From positions 2,152,501-2,216,500 of the forward strand of contig JADKHK010000013.1 of NCBI GenBank assembly GCA_016721845.1: DNA of 64,000 nt, read 5' to 3'. This DNA comes from Lysobacterales bacterium (GTDB lineage: Bacteria > Pseudomonadota > Gammaproteobacteria > Xanthomonadales > Ahniellaceae). The notes under the pieces are model-generated. The model worked only from the letters and a program-made list of their open reading frames with translations, was not told where the DNA came from and made no database searches. The position numbers and the translations under genes are program-made. This document shows positions 32,772 to 42,660 of this stretch, in pieces (the stretch's first letter is position 1; every line of letters starts with the position of its first letter).

Positions 32772-33422
32772 GTGGCAGGCAGCAGCAACCAGCGTCACCG
32801 CGTTCGCGGCGTCTATCTGCTGACGCGCGAGATGGCGGACACCGCGACCCTGTGCACAGGCGTCGAAGCGGCATTGCGCGGCGGCGTGCGCCTGCTGCAA
32901 TACCGCGACAAGAGCGGTAACGCGACGCGCCATCGCGAACAATCACGGGCGCTGCGCGACCTGACGCAACGCCATGGCGCACTGCTGATCATCAACGACG
33001 ATGTCGCGCTCGCCGCCGACTGTGGCGCGGATGGCGTACACCTCGGCGAACACGATGGCGCCGTCGCTGCGGCGCGTGCGGCGCTCGGCACGCACGCGAT
33101 CATCGGCACCTCCTGCTACGACGATCTCGTCCGGGCCGAAGCCGCTGCGCGCGCGGGTGCCGACTACCTCGCCTTCGGTGCGTTCTTCGATTCCTCCACC
33201 AAGCCGGCGGCACGCCGCGCCGACGTGACCTTGCTGCACCAGTCTGAACGCTTCGGATTGAACCGGGTGGCGATCGGCGGCGTGGATGCGCACAATGCCG
33301 GCCCGTTGATCGTCGCCGGCGCCGATGCCATCGCCGTGCTCGGCTCGATCTGGGATGCGCCGGACATCGAAGCCGCCGCCCGCGTCCTCACCGACCTGTT
33401 CCCATTTCCGGAGTCCCCATGA
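32772..33422 (+). CDS. thiE: Thiamine-phosphate synthase
   Basis: A 216-residue TIM-barrel enzyme joining HMP-PP and thiazole phosphate. Motifs are GVRLLQYRDKSGN, LLIINDDVALAADCGADGVHLGEHD, IIGTSCYDDLV, DYLAFGAFFDSSTKP and VAIGGVDAHN. I chose the GTG at 32772, preceded by AAGGG; no ATG fits the family N-terminus. Its stop overlaps the hemL start. Confidence 0.94.
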   Translation: MAGSSNQRHRVRGVYLLTREMADTATLCTGVEAALRGGVRLLQYRDKSGNATRHREQSRALRDLTQRHGALLIINDDVALAADCGADGVHLGEHDGAVAAARAALGTHAIIGTSCYDDLVRAEAAARAGADYLAFGAFFDSSTKPAARRADVTLLHQSERFGLNRVAIGGVDAHNAGPLIVAGADAIAVLGSIWDAPDIEAAARVLTDLFPFPESP

Positions 33423-34699
33423 ACCGCAATGCCGACCTGTTTGCCCGCGCCCAGCAGTTGCTGCCCGGCGGCGTCAATTCCCCGGTGCGCGCGTTCAAGT
33501 CGGTCGGTGGCGAACCGTTCTTTGCGGTGCGTGCCGAAGGCCCGTATCTGTGGGATGCCGACGGCGAGCGCTACATCGACTACATCGGCTCCTGGGGCCC
33601 GATGATCCTCGGTCACGCCCATCCGGATGTGCTGGATGCAGTCGTGCGTACCGCCGCGCACGGACTTTCGTTCGGCGTGCCGAATCCGCTCGAAGTGACC
33701 ATGGCGGAACGCCTGGTCGAGCGCGTGCCCGGCCTGGAGATGGTGCGCATGGTCAATTCCGGCACCGAGGCGACGATGTCCGCCATCCGTCTGGCACGTG
33801 GCTACACGAAGCGCACGCGCATCGTGAAGTTCGAAGGCTGCTATCACGGCCATGGCGACGCCTTCCTGGTCAAGGCCGGTTCGGGCGCGTTGACACTGGG
33901 CCTGCCGAATTCGCCGGGAGTGCCGGCCGCACTCGCCGACCTGACCCTGACCCTGCCCTACAACGATTTCGATGCCGCCGAGCAATTGTTTGCGCAACAC
34001 GGCACCGACGTCGCCTGCCTGATCGTCGAGCCGATCGTCGGCAATGCCAATCTGATCCTGCCGCGACCGGGCTATCTCGAGCATCTCCGTGAACTGTGCA
34101 CTCGCCATGGTGCCTTGCTGATCTTCGACGAAGTGATGACCGGCTTCCGCGTCGCGCCCGGCGGTGCGCAAGACCTCTATGGCATTCGTCCCGATCTGTC
34201 GACCTTCGGCAAGATCATCGGCGGCGGCATGCCGGTGGGCGCCTACGGCGGTCGTCGCGAGATCATGCAGATGATCGCGCCGAGTGGCCCGGTCTATCAG
34301 GCCGGCACCCTGTCCGGCAATCCGGTGGCGATGGCCGCGGGCCTCGCCACCCTCGACCTGCTGGCCGAGCCCGGTTTCTACGCACGACTGGAAGCGCAGA
34401 CGAACGCGCTGTGCGACGGACTCGAAGCGGCCGCAGCGGAAGCCGGCGTCGCGTTCAGCACCAATCGCGTCTGCGGCATGTTCGGCCTGTACTTCACGCA
34501 TGAACACGTCGAAACCTATGCCCAAGCGATCGCCAGCGACAGTGCACGCTTCAACCGGTTCTTCCACGCCATGCTGGAACGCGGCGTCTACTTCGCGCCG
34601 TCGGCATTCGAAGCGGGCTTCATGTCGATCGCGCACAGCGACGACGTGATCGAGGAGACGCTGGCGGCCGCGCGCGAAGCCTTCGCCCTGATCGCCTGA
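33419..34699 (+). CDS. hemL: Glutamate-1-semialdehyde 2,1-aminomutase
   Basis: A 426-residue PLP enzyme making 5-aminolevulinate for haem and other tetrapyrroles. Markers are QQLLPGGVNSPVRAFKSVGG, NSGTEATMSAIRLARG, FEGCYHGHGDAFLVKAG, the PLP lysine in FGKIIGGGMPVGAYGG (Lys265, as in E. coli) and QAGTLSGNPVAMAAGL. It is coupled to thiE by an ATGA overlap. It ends one base from the convergent membrane GGDEF gene. Confidence 0.97.
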   Translation: MNRNADLFARAQQLLPGGVNSPVRAFKSVGGEPFFAVRAEGPYLWDADGERYIDYIGSWGPMILGHAHPDVLDAVVRTAAHGLSFGVPNPLEVTMAERLVERVPGLEMVRMVNSGTEATMSAIRLARGYTKRTRIVKFEGCYHGHGDAFLVKAGSGALTLGLPNSPGVPAALADLTLTLPYNDFDAAEQLFAQHGTDVACLIVEPIVGNANLILPRPGYLEHLRELCTRHGALLIFDEVMTGFRVAPGGAQDLYGIRPDLSTFGKIIGGGMPVGAYGGRREIMQMIAPSGPVYQAGTLSGNPVAMAAGLATLDLLAEPGFYARLEAQTNALCDGLEAAAAEAGVAFSTNRVCGMFGLYFTHEHVETYAQAIASDSARFNRFFHAMLERGVYFAPSAFEAGFMSIAHSDDVIEETLAAAREAFALIA

Positions 34700-34700
34700 A

Positions 34701-37403
34701 TCAGCCGCGCGCCGACCCCGCGCGCCGCCATGCCAGCATCTCCGCGACCGGCATCGGCCGGGCCAGATGGAAGCCCTGCGCGTAGCGGCAACCGATGGCA
34801 CCCAGGGTTTCCGACTGACGCGCGTTCTCGACGCCATGGCCGATCGTGGTCAACGCCATCGCCCGACCGAGCCCGAGCAGGGCTTCGACCAGCGCGCGCG
34901 CCGCCCGCTCGTTCGGCGCACCAAGGCGCGCGACGAAATGGCGCGAGATCTTCATCGTGTCGAAGGGCAGGCGCTCGATCGTGGTCAGCGCCGCTTCGCC
35001 GATGCCGAGATTGTCGATCGACAGGCGCACCCCGAGGTCCTTGAGTTGCATCAAGGCCGGTCGCAACTGCTCGCCACGACGCTCGCCGATGCGTTCGTCG
35101 AACTCCAGCACCAGGCGTTCGGCCGGCCAACCGTTCGCGGCCAGCATCGCGGCGAGATCGCGCACGAAATCGACGTCTTCGAGTTGCAGTACCGAAATGT
35201 TGACGGTCAGCAACAGCGCCGGCGCATCGAGTTCTGCGGCGAGACGGCCGGCATCGCGCAGCGCATGCACCAGGACATGGCGGCCGAGTGCGTCGATCAG
35301 GCCGGCCTCTTCAGCCGCAGCGATGATGTCACCCGGCGCCAGCGGCTCGTCGCCCTGCGACCAGCGCAGCAACGCCTCGACCCCGATCAGCGCGCCATCG
35401 TCGAGCGCGACGATCGGCTGGTAGTGCAACGCGAATTCGTCGCGTGCCAATGCCCGCCGCAGCGCCTGATGCAGTTCCAGCCGAGTGCCGACAGCCTGCT
35501 GCATGGCCGGCTCGTACACCGCAACGCGCGCCCTTCCACCGCTCTTGGCCTTGTACACGGCGAGGTCGGCATTGCGCATCAGCGCGTCGGCGCTGTCGCC
35601 ATCCTGCGCGAACGCGACGCCGACACTGGCGCCGATCACGGTCGGTCGCGCATCGACCACCAGTGGCATCGACATCACGTGCAACACGCGCCCGGCCACG
35701 CCGATGACTTCGTTCTGCGAACCGGCATCCTCCAGCAACACCGCGAATTCGTCGCCACCGAAGCGCGCGACGGTATCGACCGCGCGCACGGTATCGACCA
35801 GGCGTTGGCCGATCAGCCGCAGCAGATGATCGCCGGCGAGATGGCCCAGCGACTCATTGATCAGCTTGAAATGATCGAGGTCGAGAAAGAGCACGGCGAC
35901 ACTGCCACCCAGGCGCCGTCGTCGCACCAGGGACTGCATCAGGCGATCGATGAACAAGGCACGATTGGCCACGCCGGTGAGCGGATCGTGCAGCGACTGG
36001 TGGCGCAAGCGCTCTTCCAGCGCCACCCGCTCGCTGATGTCGCGCACGTTCACGACCAAGCCCTGCACGGCGGCGTCGTCGAGCTGGTTCGAGAGCGCGT
36101 TCTCGCAGGTCAGCCACTGATCGTCGGCGCGGGCGATGCGCCATTCGACCGTGGTGTCACCACCGCCGCGGCGGATCTCGTCGAGCGCCGTGCGTGCCCG
36201 CATCTGGTCGGCGGGATGAATCAGGTCCAGCAAGGCCGCCCCGACCGCCGGCGTGGTCGCATTGAACAGGCGCGCCGTGCCGGGACTGGCGTAGCGCACG
36301 CGCAAGTCCGGGCCGAGCAGGAAAATGGCTTCTGCCGATCGCGATACCAGGGCCGCCAGCCGGCGCTCGGCGAGCTGGCGCGTGTCGGCAAGGGCCTGGT
36401 CCTGATGGCTGCGCGCCGCCAGCCACTGGCGCAGGAACACGGTGCCGGCGAGCGCCGCGCCGATCAGTGCCAACGGCACCAGGTCGCGCGCTTCCGACAG
36501 GATCCCGACCACCAGGACGCCCATGCCGGTGGCGATCGCGAGATACGGCATCAGGCGCGTGAATTCACGCGACAGATACGTACCACGCACGAAATCCGCG
36601 TGACGCTTGCCTCGCCAGGCCATTTCGGTGGCGGCCAGGAACAGGCAGGCGCCGATCAACCAGCCCAGATCGCCGAGGTCACCGGTGTCGTAGTTTTCGA
36701 GCAGGGCCAGGATCGACCAGGCCGAGTCGGCACAGAGATAAAGCGCGATTGCCGCACACAGCAATTGGTAGGGCCGACGCTCGACGCCTTCGGGCAGGCG
36801 CATCATCAGGCTGGCCACGCCGAACAGGGTGATCGCGCCGAGGAACGGGTAGAGGGTCAAGGTCAGCACCTGCAGCAGGCCATGCGGCCCGCTGTGGTCA
36901 TCGAGAATCGGATGCACCACGAATTCGGCCAGCAGCATCGCGCCGGCCAGACCGACTGCAACGACATCGAGCGCGAACAAGGGGCGTTCGGCACGGGTCT
37001 GAGAGGGCGGCGTCAACAGCAACAGCCCGGCGAACATCGCGATGAAATAGGCGTAGAACGGCAGGTTGACCCAGTTGTAGGTCGGGTCGATGCCGAGCAC
37101 CGCCTCGTACCAGCCGAAAGCGGCGAAACCGAATCCGTCGCACAGCAGCGCCAGTGCGACCAAAGCCCAGCCGCGACGCTGACGCGAATCAAGATGGGCT
37201 AGGCGCGCCAGGCGGGCGGCGTAGACCGCTGCAAGCAGCACCGGCGGCACCGTGGCCCAATTGCCGATGGCCAGTCGCAACGCCGGCGGAAGCGCGATGC
37301 CGAACATCAACAGCAGCCACAGCAGCGGCAGCGCGAACATCGCCGTGGCCACCGGTCCCGGCCGCGTAGCCGCAACACGCTTCAGGGCGAACGCTTCAGC
37401 CAT
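34701..37403 (-). CDS. Membrane PAS-GGDEF-EAL protein with altered EAL site
   Basis: About 900 residues: a membrane region with about 8 hydrophobic helices (1-330), a PAS domain (about 335-440), GGDEF (residues 549-553, with RAVD I-site before) and EAL (676-678). The cyclase half looks intact. In the EAL half the normal DDFG is IDNLG, KID is KIS and the EGVE motif reads HGVE, so metal ligands are lost and hydrolysis is doubtful. It may act as a cyclase or receptor. The start at 37403 overlaps the upstream GFA gene end; alternatives are 37415 and 37445. Confidence 0.9.
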   Translation of the reverse strand: MAEAFALKRVAATRPGPVATAMFALPLLWLLLMFGIALPPALRLAIGNWATVPPVLLAAVYAARLARLAHLDSRQRRGWALVALALLCDGFGFAAFGWYEAVLGIDPTYNWVNLPFYAYFIAMFAGLLLLTPPSQTRAERPLFALDVVAVGLAGAMLLAEFVVHPILDDHSGPHGLLQVLTLTLYPFLGAITLFGVASLMMRLPEGVERRPYQLLCAAIALYLCADSAWSILALLENYDTGDLGDLGWLIGACLFLAATEMAWRGKRHADFVRGTYLSREFTRLMPYLAIATGMGVLVVGILSEARDLVPLALIGAALAGTVFLRQWLAARSHQDQALADTRQLAERRLAALVSRSAEAIFLLGPDLRVRYASPGTARLFNATTPAVGAALLDLIHPADQMRARTALDEIRRGGGDTTVEWRIARADDQWLTCENALSNQLDDAAVQGLVVNVRDISERVALEERLRHQSLHDPLTGVANRALFIDRLMQSLVRRRRLGGSVAVLFLDLDHFKLINESLGHLAGDHLLRLIGQRLVDTVRAVDTVARFGGDEFAVLLEDAGSQNEVIGVAGRVLHVMSMPLVVDARPTVIGASVGVAFAQDGDSADALMRNADLAVYKAKSGGRARVAVYEPAMQQAVGTRLELHQALRRALARDEFALHYQPIVALDDGALIGVEALLRWSQGDEPLAPGDIIAAAEEAGLIDALGRHVLVHALRDAGRLAAELDAPALLLTVNISVLQLEDVDFVRDLAAMLAANGWPAERLVLEFDERIGERRGEQLRPALMQLKDLGVRLSIDNLGIGEAALTTIERLPFDTMKISRHFVARLGAPNERAARALVEALLGLGRAMALTTIGHGVENARQSETLGAIGCRYAQGFHLARPMPVAEMLAWRRAGSARG

Positions 37404-37815
37404 CGCGGACGCCATCGTCGCTGAGCGCACGCAGGGCATCGGCATGCTGCTCCCAATGTTCGCCGTCGAAGGGCGTGACCGTCAGCTTGCGCACGCTGCC
37501 GCGATCGAGCGCGCGCACGTTCACGTCGATGCCATCGGGATTCGAGCGCGGCACATAAAAACCCTTGACGCCGCAGACGCGGCAGAACAAGTGGCGCGCG
37601 ACCCCGGTGCCGAAGCGGTATTCGGTCAGCTCGGACTCGCCGGCCATCAGCCGGAATGCCGAACGCGGCACGATCAGATGCAGAAAACCGCTGAGCCGGC
37701 ACATCGAGCAGTTGCAATCGAGCGCCTCGATCTCGGCCGGCGCCTCGACTTCAAAGCGCACGCGCCCGCAGTGGCAAGCCCCACGATGCGTCACGACGTC
37801 TGGATTTGCGCTCAT
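37396..37815 (-). CDS. GFA-family zinc protein
   Basis: A 139-residue member of the glutathione-dependent formaldehyde-activating enzyme (Mss4-like) family. Zinc-binding cysteines are in GACHCGRVRF, CNCSMC and FCRVCG. Family members include true Gfa and many proteins with no assigned reaction, so formaldehyde detoxification should not be assumed. The ATG at 37815 gives the usual N-terminus. The end overlaps the start of the GGDEF gene by 8 bp. Confidence 0.88.
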   Translation of the reverse strand: MSANPDVVTHRGACHCGRVRFEVEAPAEIEALDCNCSMCRLSGFLHLIVPRSAFRLMAGESELTEYRFGTGVARHLFCRVCGVKGFYVPRSNPDGIDVNVRALDRGSVRKLTVTPFDGEHWEQHADALRALSDDGVRDG

Positions 37816-37865
37816 GCGTGCATACATCGGACAGGCTGCACCCCGCAGCATCGGGATTGTCGCTC

Positions 37866-38351
37866 ATGGATCCGGCCATTGGATATGCATTCGCACTGGT
37901 CTTCATCCTGGTCGGGCTGGCCGGCATGGTGCTGCCCGCCCTCCCGGGCGTGCCGCTGGTATTCGCCGGCCTGCTGCTCGCGGCCTGGAGTGACGGTTTC
38001 CAGCATGTCGGCGGCTTCACCGTACTGCTGCTCGCGGCCTTGACCCTGTTCGCGGTGGCAGCGGACCTGGTCGCGAGCGCATTTGGCACGCGCCTGGCAG
38101 GCGCCAGTGCCTGGGCGTTCGCCGGTGCCGGCGTCGGCGCCGTCATCGGCTTGTTCTTCGGCATCCCCGGCGTGCTGCTGGGGCCGTTTCTCGGTGCATT
38201 GCTCGCGGAATGGCTGGTGTTCCGCAATCTCGGGCGAGCGGCCAAAGCCGGCGGTGGCGCCGCAATCGGCCTGCTGATCGGTGTCGCCGTGAAGATCGCC
38301 GTCGTGTTCACGATGCTCGGCGTGTTCGCGCTGGCCTGGTGGATCGACTGA
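37866..38351 (+). CDS. DUF456 membrane protein
   Basis: A 161-residue inner-membrane protein with about four to five hydrophobic segments and the DUF456 pattern GLAGMVLPALPGVPLVFAGL, then a glycine-rich central region GAGVGAVIGLFFGIPGVLLG. Function is unknown. It is monocistronic and abuts the stop codon of the convergent gene. Confidence 0.88.
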   Translation: MDPAIGYAFALVFILVGLAGMVLPALPGVPLVFAGLLLAAWSDGFQHVGGFTVLLLAALTLFAVAADLVASAFGTRLAGASAWAFAGAGVGAVIGLFFGIPGVLLGPFLGALLAEWLVFRNLGRAAKAGGGAAIGLLIGVAVKIAVVFTMLGVFALAWWID

Positions 38352-41099
38352 TCAGCGACCGCTCTCCGAAAGGCGTCCGCCCAGCCACGGCAAGAGGTGC
38401 TCCAGCGCCATCGGCTGAGCCAGGGCGGTGCCGATGCCGTAGAGGCAACCGAGCTCGCTGAGTGCGTCGCGAATCTCCGGGGTGTCGACGCCGGTCGCGA
38501 TAGCGCGTGCACCGAGTGCTTCGGCCAGCGCCACGACGCCGCGCACCAGCGTGTGGCCACGCCCCCCCACCTGCAGCCCCTGACTCAAGCCACGCGACAG
38601 GATCAGCGCATCGAACAGCGGTTCGTGCAGCGCCGCGAGCGATGAAGCGCGACTGCCGAAACGCGCCAGTGCCAGACGCACGCCGATGCCGCGCAACTGC
38701 CTGAGCGGCCGCAAGGCCAGTTCGCTGTCTCCGCCAAGCGCTTCTTCGCTGACCGCGACCATCAGGTTCACGGCCGGCATCCCGAGCTGGTCGAGCAGGG
38801 CGGATACACGCGCGACCAACCCGGCTTGCTGCAGATGCCGGGCGTCGAGCGGAATCAGCAGCGATAGCGCCCCGGCGGCCGGCTGATAGCGCATCAGGTT
38901 CGTGTACTCGCGTTGCGCCGTGGCCAATACCCATTCGCCCAACCGGAATGCGACATCGGCGTCGTGCACCACTTCGCGCAAGCGTTCGATCGGAAACGGC
39001 GCCGTCGCCGGATCACGCCAGCGCAGACGCGGCCGCAGCGCGATCGGATAACCGTCGACCAGACCGACGATCGGCTGCAACTGCACGGTGAAGCGATCGT
39101 TGTCGAGCGCGTCCGGCACCGCCGCCTGCAGCGCCAGGCGTTCGACCACGCGTGCATGCAGGGCCGGCTCGAAGATGTGATATCGATTCGGACCGGCCTG
39201 CTTGGCCGTGCTCACGGCCGTGTCGGCGTCGCGCAGCAAGTCGTCGGGACTGGCGCCGTCGCGTCCCACCGCGACGCCGATGCCGGCGCTCAGGCGCAGG
39301 CTGTGGCGCCCGATCCGGAACGGCCCCTGGAAACTCGCGAGCACGCGCTCCAGACGTGTGTTCAACAGGCCCGGATCGCCGACATCGTCCAGCATCATGG
39401 CGAATTCGTCGGCACCGAGGCGGGCCAGCGAATCGCCGCTGCGCAGGCTGCTCTTCAAGCGCTCGGCGACCAGCACGATGACCTGATCGCCGGTGGCATG
39501 GCCGAGACTGTCGTTGATCAAGCGGAACTGATCGAGATCGAGCACGGCGACGGCAACCCGATGCCCGTCGCGCCGCGCATGGCTGTCCGCGCGCCCGACC
39601 CGGTCGAGGAACAACTCTCGGTTCGGCAACTGTGTCAGCGCATCGTGCAGCGCCTCGTGCTGCATCTGCTCCTCGAGCCGGTGGTGTTCGGTCACATCGC
39701 GCACGTTCAGCACGACGCCCGCAAGGTTGGGATCATGGCGTTCGTCGGTCACCGTCGTTTCGGTCTGGGCATGGCTGCCGTTGTCGGCGGCAAAACGCAG
39801 CATCAACTTGCCGCCGCGACGACCGGTATCGCGGTCGAGCCCGGCGAGCAGGGTTCGCAAGGACTCGGCATCGTCGGGCGGCAGGAAATCGGTGATCGGC
39901 AGACCGATCAGCCGGACCGGCCGGGTCGCCAGCAGGCGCAGCGCGGACGGACTGGCATAGACGATACGGAAATCCTGGTCGAGCACGAAGATGCCGTCGG
40001 CGGCATTTTCGATCAGCTTGGCGAGCCGGCTTTCACTGGACAGTCGCGTGCGCTCGCTGAGCAAGCTGGCGTTCTCGCGGCTGGCCAGGGTCTGGCGTGC
40101 GACGACGCAGGCGATCAGCACCGCCCCCCAGGCCAGCAGGCTGGGCAGCGCATCGCTTCGCATCGGACCAGCATCGATGGCGACGGCCGCGATCAGCGCA
40201 TAGCCGGCCGCCAACGCCAGGTAGGGCAACGCCGCAAAGCGACCGATCCGTTCGCCGCGGCGCTCGTTGAAGGCATGCGCGCGCCGCCGCGCGGTGTCGG
40301 CCATCAGCACGAAGCACAGCGCCTGCGCGAACCAGAGCAGTTCGGCGAACACGCCGGACGCACCCGCGAGCAACTGCAGCAGGATCCAGACCAGGTCGCC
40401 CGCGAGACTGGCCGCGAGGGCGAGGCCGAGCAGCAGATAGACGCTGCGCGTCGGCCCGGTGGGCAGGCGCAACCACACGGTGGCGATGCCCACCAGGGTC
40501 AACAGGTCGCCAACCGGATAGGCAATGGCGACCCAGGCGACGAGCGGATCGGCATGGCTGTTCGCAATCAATGCGGGACGAATGCCGAGATGCCAGACGA
40601 ACATGCCGCCGCCGACCGCCACGGTGGCGCAATCGAGCAGGAATTTGGCGAGGTCGCTGCGGCCGCTGAAGACCCGCGGCAATTGCAGCAGACCGGCCAG
40701 CATGAGCGGGAAATAGCTCAGATAGAAGGCATCGGAGAGGCCGAGCACGGGATTGGGGTCGCCGTGCAGGCTGGTCAGCGCGCGATTCGCTTCACCGAGG
40801 AAGATCGCGGCAATCGCTGCCCCGATGCACAGCCAGGAGCGGCGGACCCGTCCGGGGTGCAGGTGCGCCAGGGCGTGATGCAAGACCAGGGTGGCGGCGA
40901 CCAGCAGCAAGACCGCACGCATCAGGGCATAGACCACTTCCGGACGCGGCGTACCGGCCAAGGCCGGCAGCAATACGAAGGCTAGCCACAGGATCGCCAC
41001 CAGGCACGCGAACACGCTCGCGCGATAACCGCGCAACAGCCCGACGGGCTCGCTCCGATTCGTGCTCCGGTCTGCGTCCTGCTGCGTCGCATGTGCCAT
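38352..41099 (-). CDS. Membrane PAS-GGDEF-EAL-like protein, both domains degenerate
   Basis: A 915-residue protein with the same plan as the one at 34701: about 8 membrane helices, PAS, GGDEF-like and EAL-like domains. The GGDEF motif is GADEF (residues 562-566). In the EAL half the EAL triplet aligns with RPR, DDFGTG with ARFGSR, KID with LSR and EGVE with TGVD, so phosphodiesterase activity is not expected. The I-site RxxD (RSGD) five residues before GADEF is kept. It may be a cyclic-di-GMP receptor. Start 41099 has a strong AGGAGG six bases before; 41153 is less likely. Confidence 0.9.
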   Translation of the reverse strand: MAHATQQDADRSTNRSEPVGLLRGYRASVFACLVAILWLAFVLLPALAGTPRPEVVYALMRAVLLLVAATLVLHHALAHLHPGRVRRSWLCIGAAIAAIFLGEANRALTSLHGDPNPVLGLSDAFYLSYFPLMLAGLLQLPRVFSGRSDLAKFLLDCATVAVGGGMFVWHLGIRPALIANSHADPLVAWVAIAYPVGDLLTLVGIATVWLRLPTGPTRSVYLLLGLALAASLAGDLVWILLQLLAGASGVFAELLWFAQALCFVLMADTARRRAHAFNERRGERIGRFAALPYLALAAGYALIAAVAIDAGPMRSDALPSLLAWGAVLIACVVARQTLASRENASLLSERTRLSSESRLAKLIENAADGIFVLDQDFRIVYASPSALRLLATRPVRLIGLPITDFLPPDDAESLRTLLAGLDRDTGRRGGKLMLRFAADNGSHAQTETTVTDERHDPNLAGVVLNVRDVTEHHRLEEQMQHEALHDALTQLPNRELFLDRVGRADSHARRDGHRVAVAVLDLDQFRLINDSLGHATGDQVIVLVAERLKSSLRSGDSLARLGADEFAMMLDDVGDPGLLNTRLERVLASFQGPFRIGRHSLRLSAGIGVAVGRDGASPDDLLRDADTAVSTAKQAGPNRYHIFEPALHARVVERLALQAAVPDALDNDRFTVQLQPIVGLVDGYPIALRPRLRWRDPATAPFPIERLREVVHDADVAFRLGEWVLATAQREYTNLMRYQPAAGALSLLIPLDARHLQQAGLVARVSALLDQLGMPAVNLMVAVSEEALGGDSELALRPLRQLRGIGVRLALARFGSRASSLAALHEPLFDALILSRGLSQGLQVGGRGHTLVRGVVALAEALGARAIATGVDTPEIRDALSELGCLYGIGTALAQPMALEHLLPWLGGRLSESGR

Positions 41100-41207
41100 C
41101 GGCTGCCTCCTGCCAACCTGTCCGATGGTGCCATCAGCGCCGGTCAGGGCCAATCACATGGGCGATCCCACGGCGGTCAATCTTTGTGCTGCATCGGGGC
41201 GGGCCGA

Positions 41208-41444
41208 TCAGGCGGCGGGTGCGGCGCCGATCAGTTGCCGGATCAACGCCGCGATCTCGTCCTTGCCGCCGGTCACGGTCATGAACGTGTCGCGGGTGAA
41301 TGCCGTGCCGAAGGTGACCGCGTATTCGACGCGATCGTTGCCGTCCTCATCCATGCTCGGATACGAATCCGGCTTGCTGACATAGGCGATGCGGTTGGCG
41401 TCGATGATGTTGCCGTTCGGCAATTTGACCCAGCGGGCGGCCAT
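41208..41444 (-). CDS. Hypothetical protein, 78 aa
   Basis: A small soluble protein I do not recognise. The N-terminus MAARWVKLPNGNIIDANRIA suggests short beta strands, and the end is an Ala-rich helix (EIAALIRQLIGAAPAA). It lies 53 bp after the M28 peptidase gene on the same strand, so the two may share a transcript. Codon usage looks like the neighbours. Confidence 0.7.
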   Translation of the reverse strand: MAARWVKLPNGNIIDANRIAYVSKPDSYPSMDEDGNDRVEYAVTFGTAFTRDTFMTVTGGKDEIAALIRQLIGAAPAA

Positions 41445-41497
41445 GGCGAGTCCTCGTGATCAGGTTGGCGATCAGGCGAGCATAGCGCCGCGATCAC

Positions 41498-42556
41498 TCA
41501 ATCGGCCGCATCCGCGGCGGCCAGCAGATTCAGGCTGAAGCCGGCGACGTTCACGAAGAAGTCGGGATCGATCGCCGCGTAGGTATCCGTCGGTCGATGG
41601 TAATCGGCGTGATCGGGAACCCCGAGGTAGAGGAAGGGCACGCCCGCATCGTGGAATGGACCGTGGTCCGATGCCGACACCCAATCATCCGGGTCCCAGA
41701 ACGGGCGTGGCTGGTCGTGGCCATAGAGCACGACGATGGGCGCATGGGCACGCAGCGGATCGGTCAACGCCTTCAGCTCCGGATGTTGCCAGGTGCCGGT
41801 GACGAACAGTTCGTGGTCGACACTGCGCGAGAGCATGTCGAGGTTGAGGACGAGCCGGATCTGCCCGATCGGGACCAGACCGCTGGCAACGAAGTGCCGG
41901 GCGCCGGCGAGGCCGGTTTCCTCGCCATCGAACAACGCAAATACGACGCTGTGGCGGGGCGGATGCGCGCGCAGACGGGCGGCGGCCGCCAACACGGTCG
42001 CGACGCCCGAGGCATTGTCGTCCGCACCCGGATACATCTGGCCGCCGCGCTCGCCGAGATGGTCGTAATGCGCGCTGAGCACGAGGTAGTCATCGGGCCG
42101 CTCGCGGCCGCGAATCACGCCGAGCAGATTGACGCCATGCGTCTCGATGCCGCCAGTCCAGAACTGGCGGATACGCCGGCGCGTGAACGTGAACGGCTGG
42201 CGATAGTCCGGCACCATCGGCGCGATGCCGATCTGACGCAATCGTGCGACCAGATGTTCCTGCGCCAGGCGTCCGCCCGCGGTATCCACTCGCCGTCCGG
42301 CATACTTCGGCGACGCCAGTTCACGGACATCGCCGAGCAGGGTCTCGCGATCCAGCACATTCCCGGACGGATGCACGGTCCGCTCCGCCAGCATCGCCCG
42401 CTGACCCGGCCAGTTTTCACGTTCCGGCGAGAACGAATGCGCGTAGATCACCCCCGCAATGGCCACGACCAAGGCCAGGACCAGCACCCGTTTGAGACGT
42501 CGCCACAACCACGCGCGCACACGCTGCCCACGCGACCGCTCCACGATGACCTGCAT
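41498..42556 (-). CDS. M28-family zinc peptidase
   Basis: A 352-residue aminopeptidase-like enzyme, membrane-anchored by one N-terminal helix (VLVLALVVAIAGVIYAHSF) and facing the periplasm. The two-zinc site is complete: SAHYDHLG, GADDNASG, FDGEETGL with the catalytic Glu pair, NLDM, and YHRPTDT near the end. ATG 42556 is preferred over 42571. Confidence 0.92.
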   Translation of the reverse strand: MQVIVERSRGQRVRAWLWRRLKRVLVLALVVAIAGVIYAHSFSPERENWPGQRAMLAERTVHPSGNVLDRETLLGDVRELASPKYAGRRVDTAGGRLAQEHLVARLRQIGIAPMVPDYRQPFTFTRRRIRQFWTGGIETHGVNLLGVIRGRERPDDYLVLSAHYDHLGERGGQMYPGADDNASGVATVLAAAARLRAHPPRHSVVFALFDGEETGLAGARHFVASGLVPIGQIRLVLNLDMLSRSVDHELFVTGTWQHPELKALTDPLRAHAPIVVLYGHDQPRPFWDPDDWVSASDHGPFHDAGVPFLYLGVPDHADYHRPTDTYAAIDPDFFVNVAGFSLNLLAAADAAD

Positions 42557-42660
42557 CCCGATCTCCCGCAAACCGCCACCTTAGCCGGCTTCCATGCCCG
42601 CCTTCATCCGCCGGAAGTCTCGCCGCCTCGATATGCTCGCCCCAACCTCAGGAGCGCGCC

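Noticed and set aside
34767..37202. 811-codon plus-strand frame opposite the membrane GGDEF gene
   Set aside because: Gln/Arg/His-rich shadow frame; the minus strand encodes clear domains.
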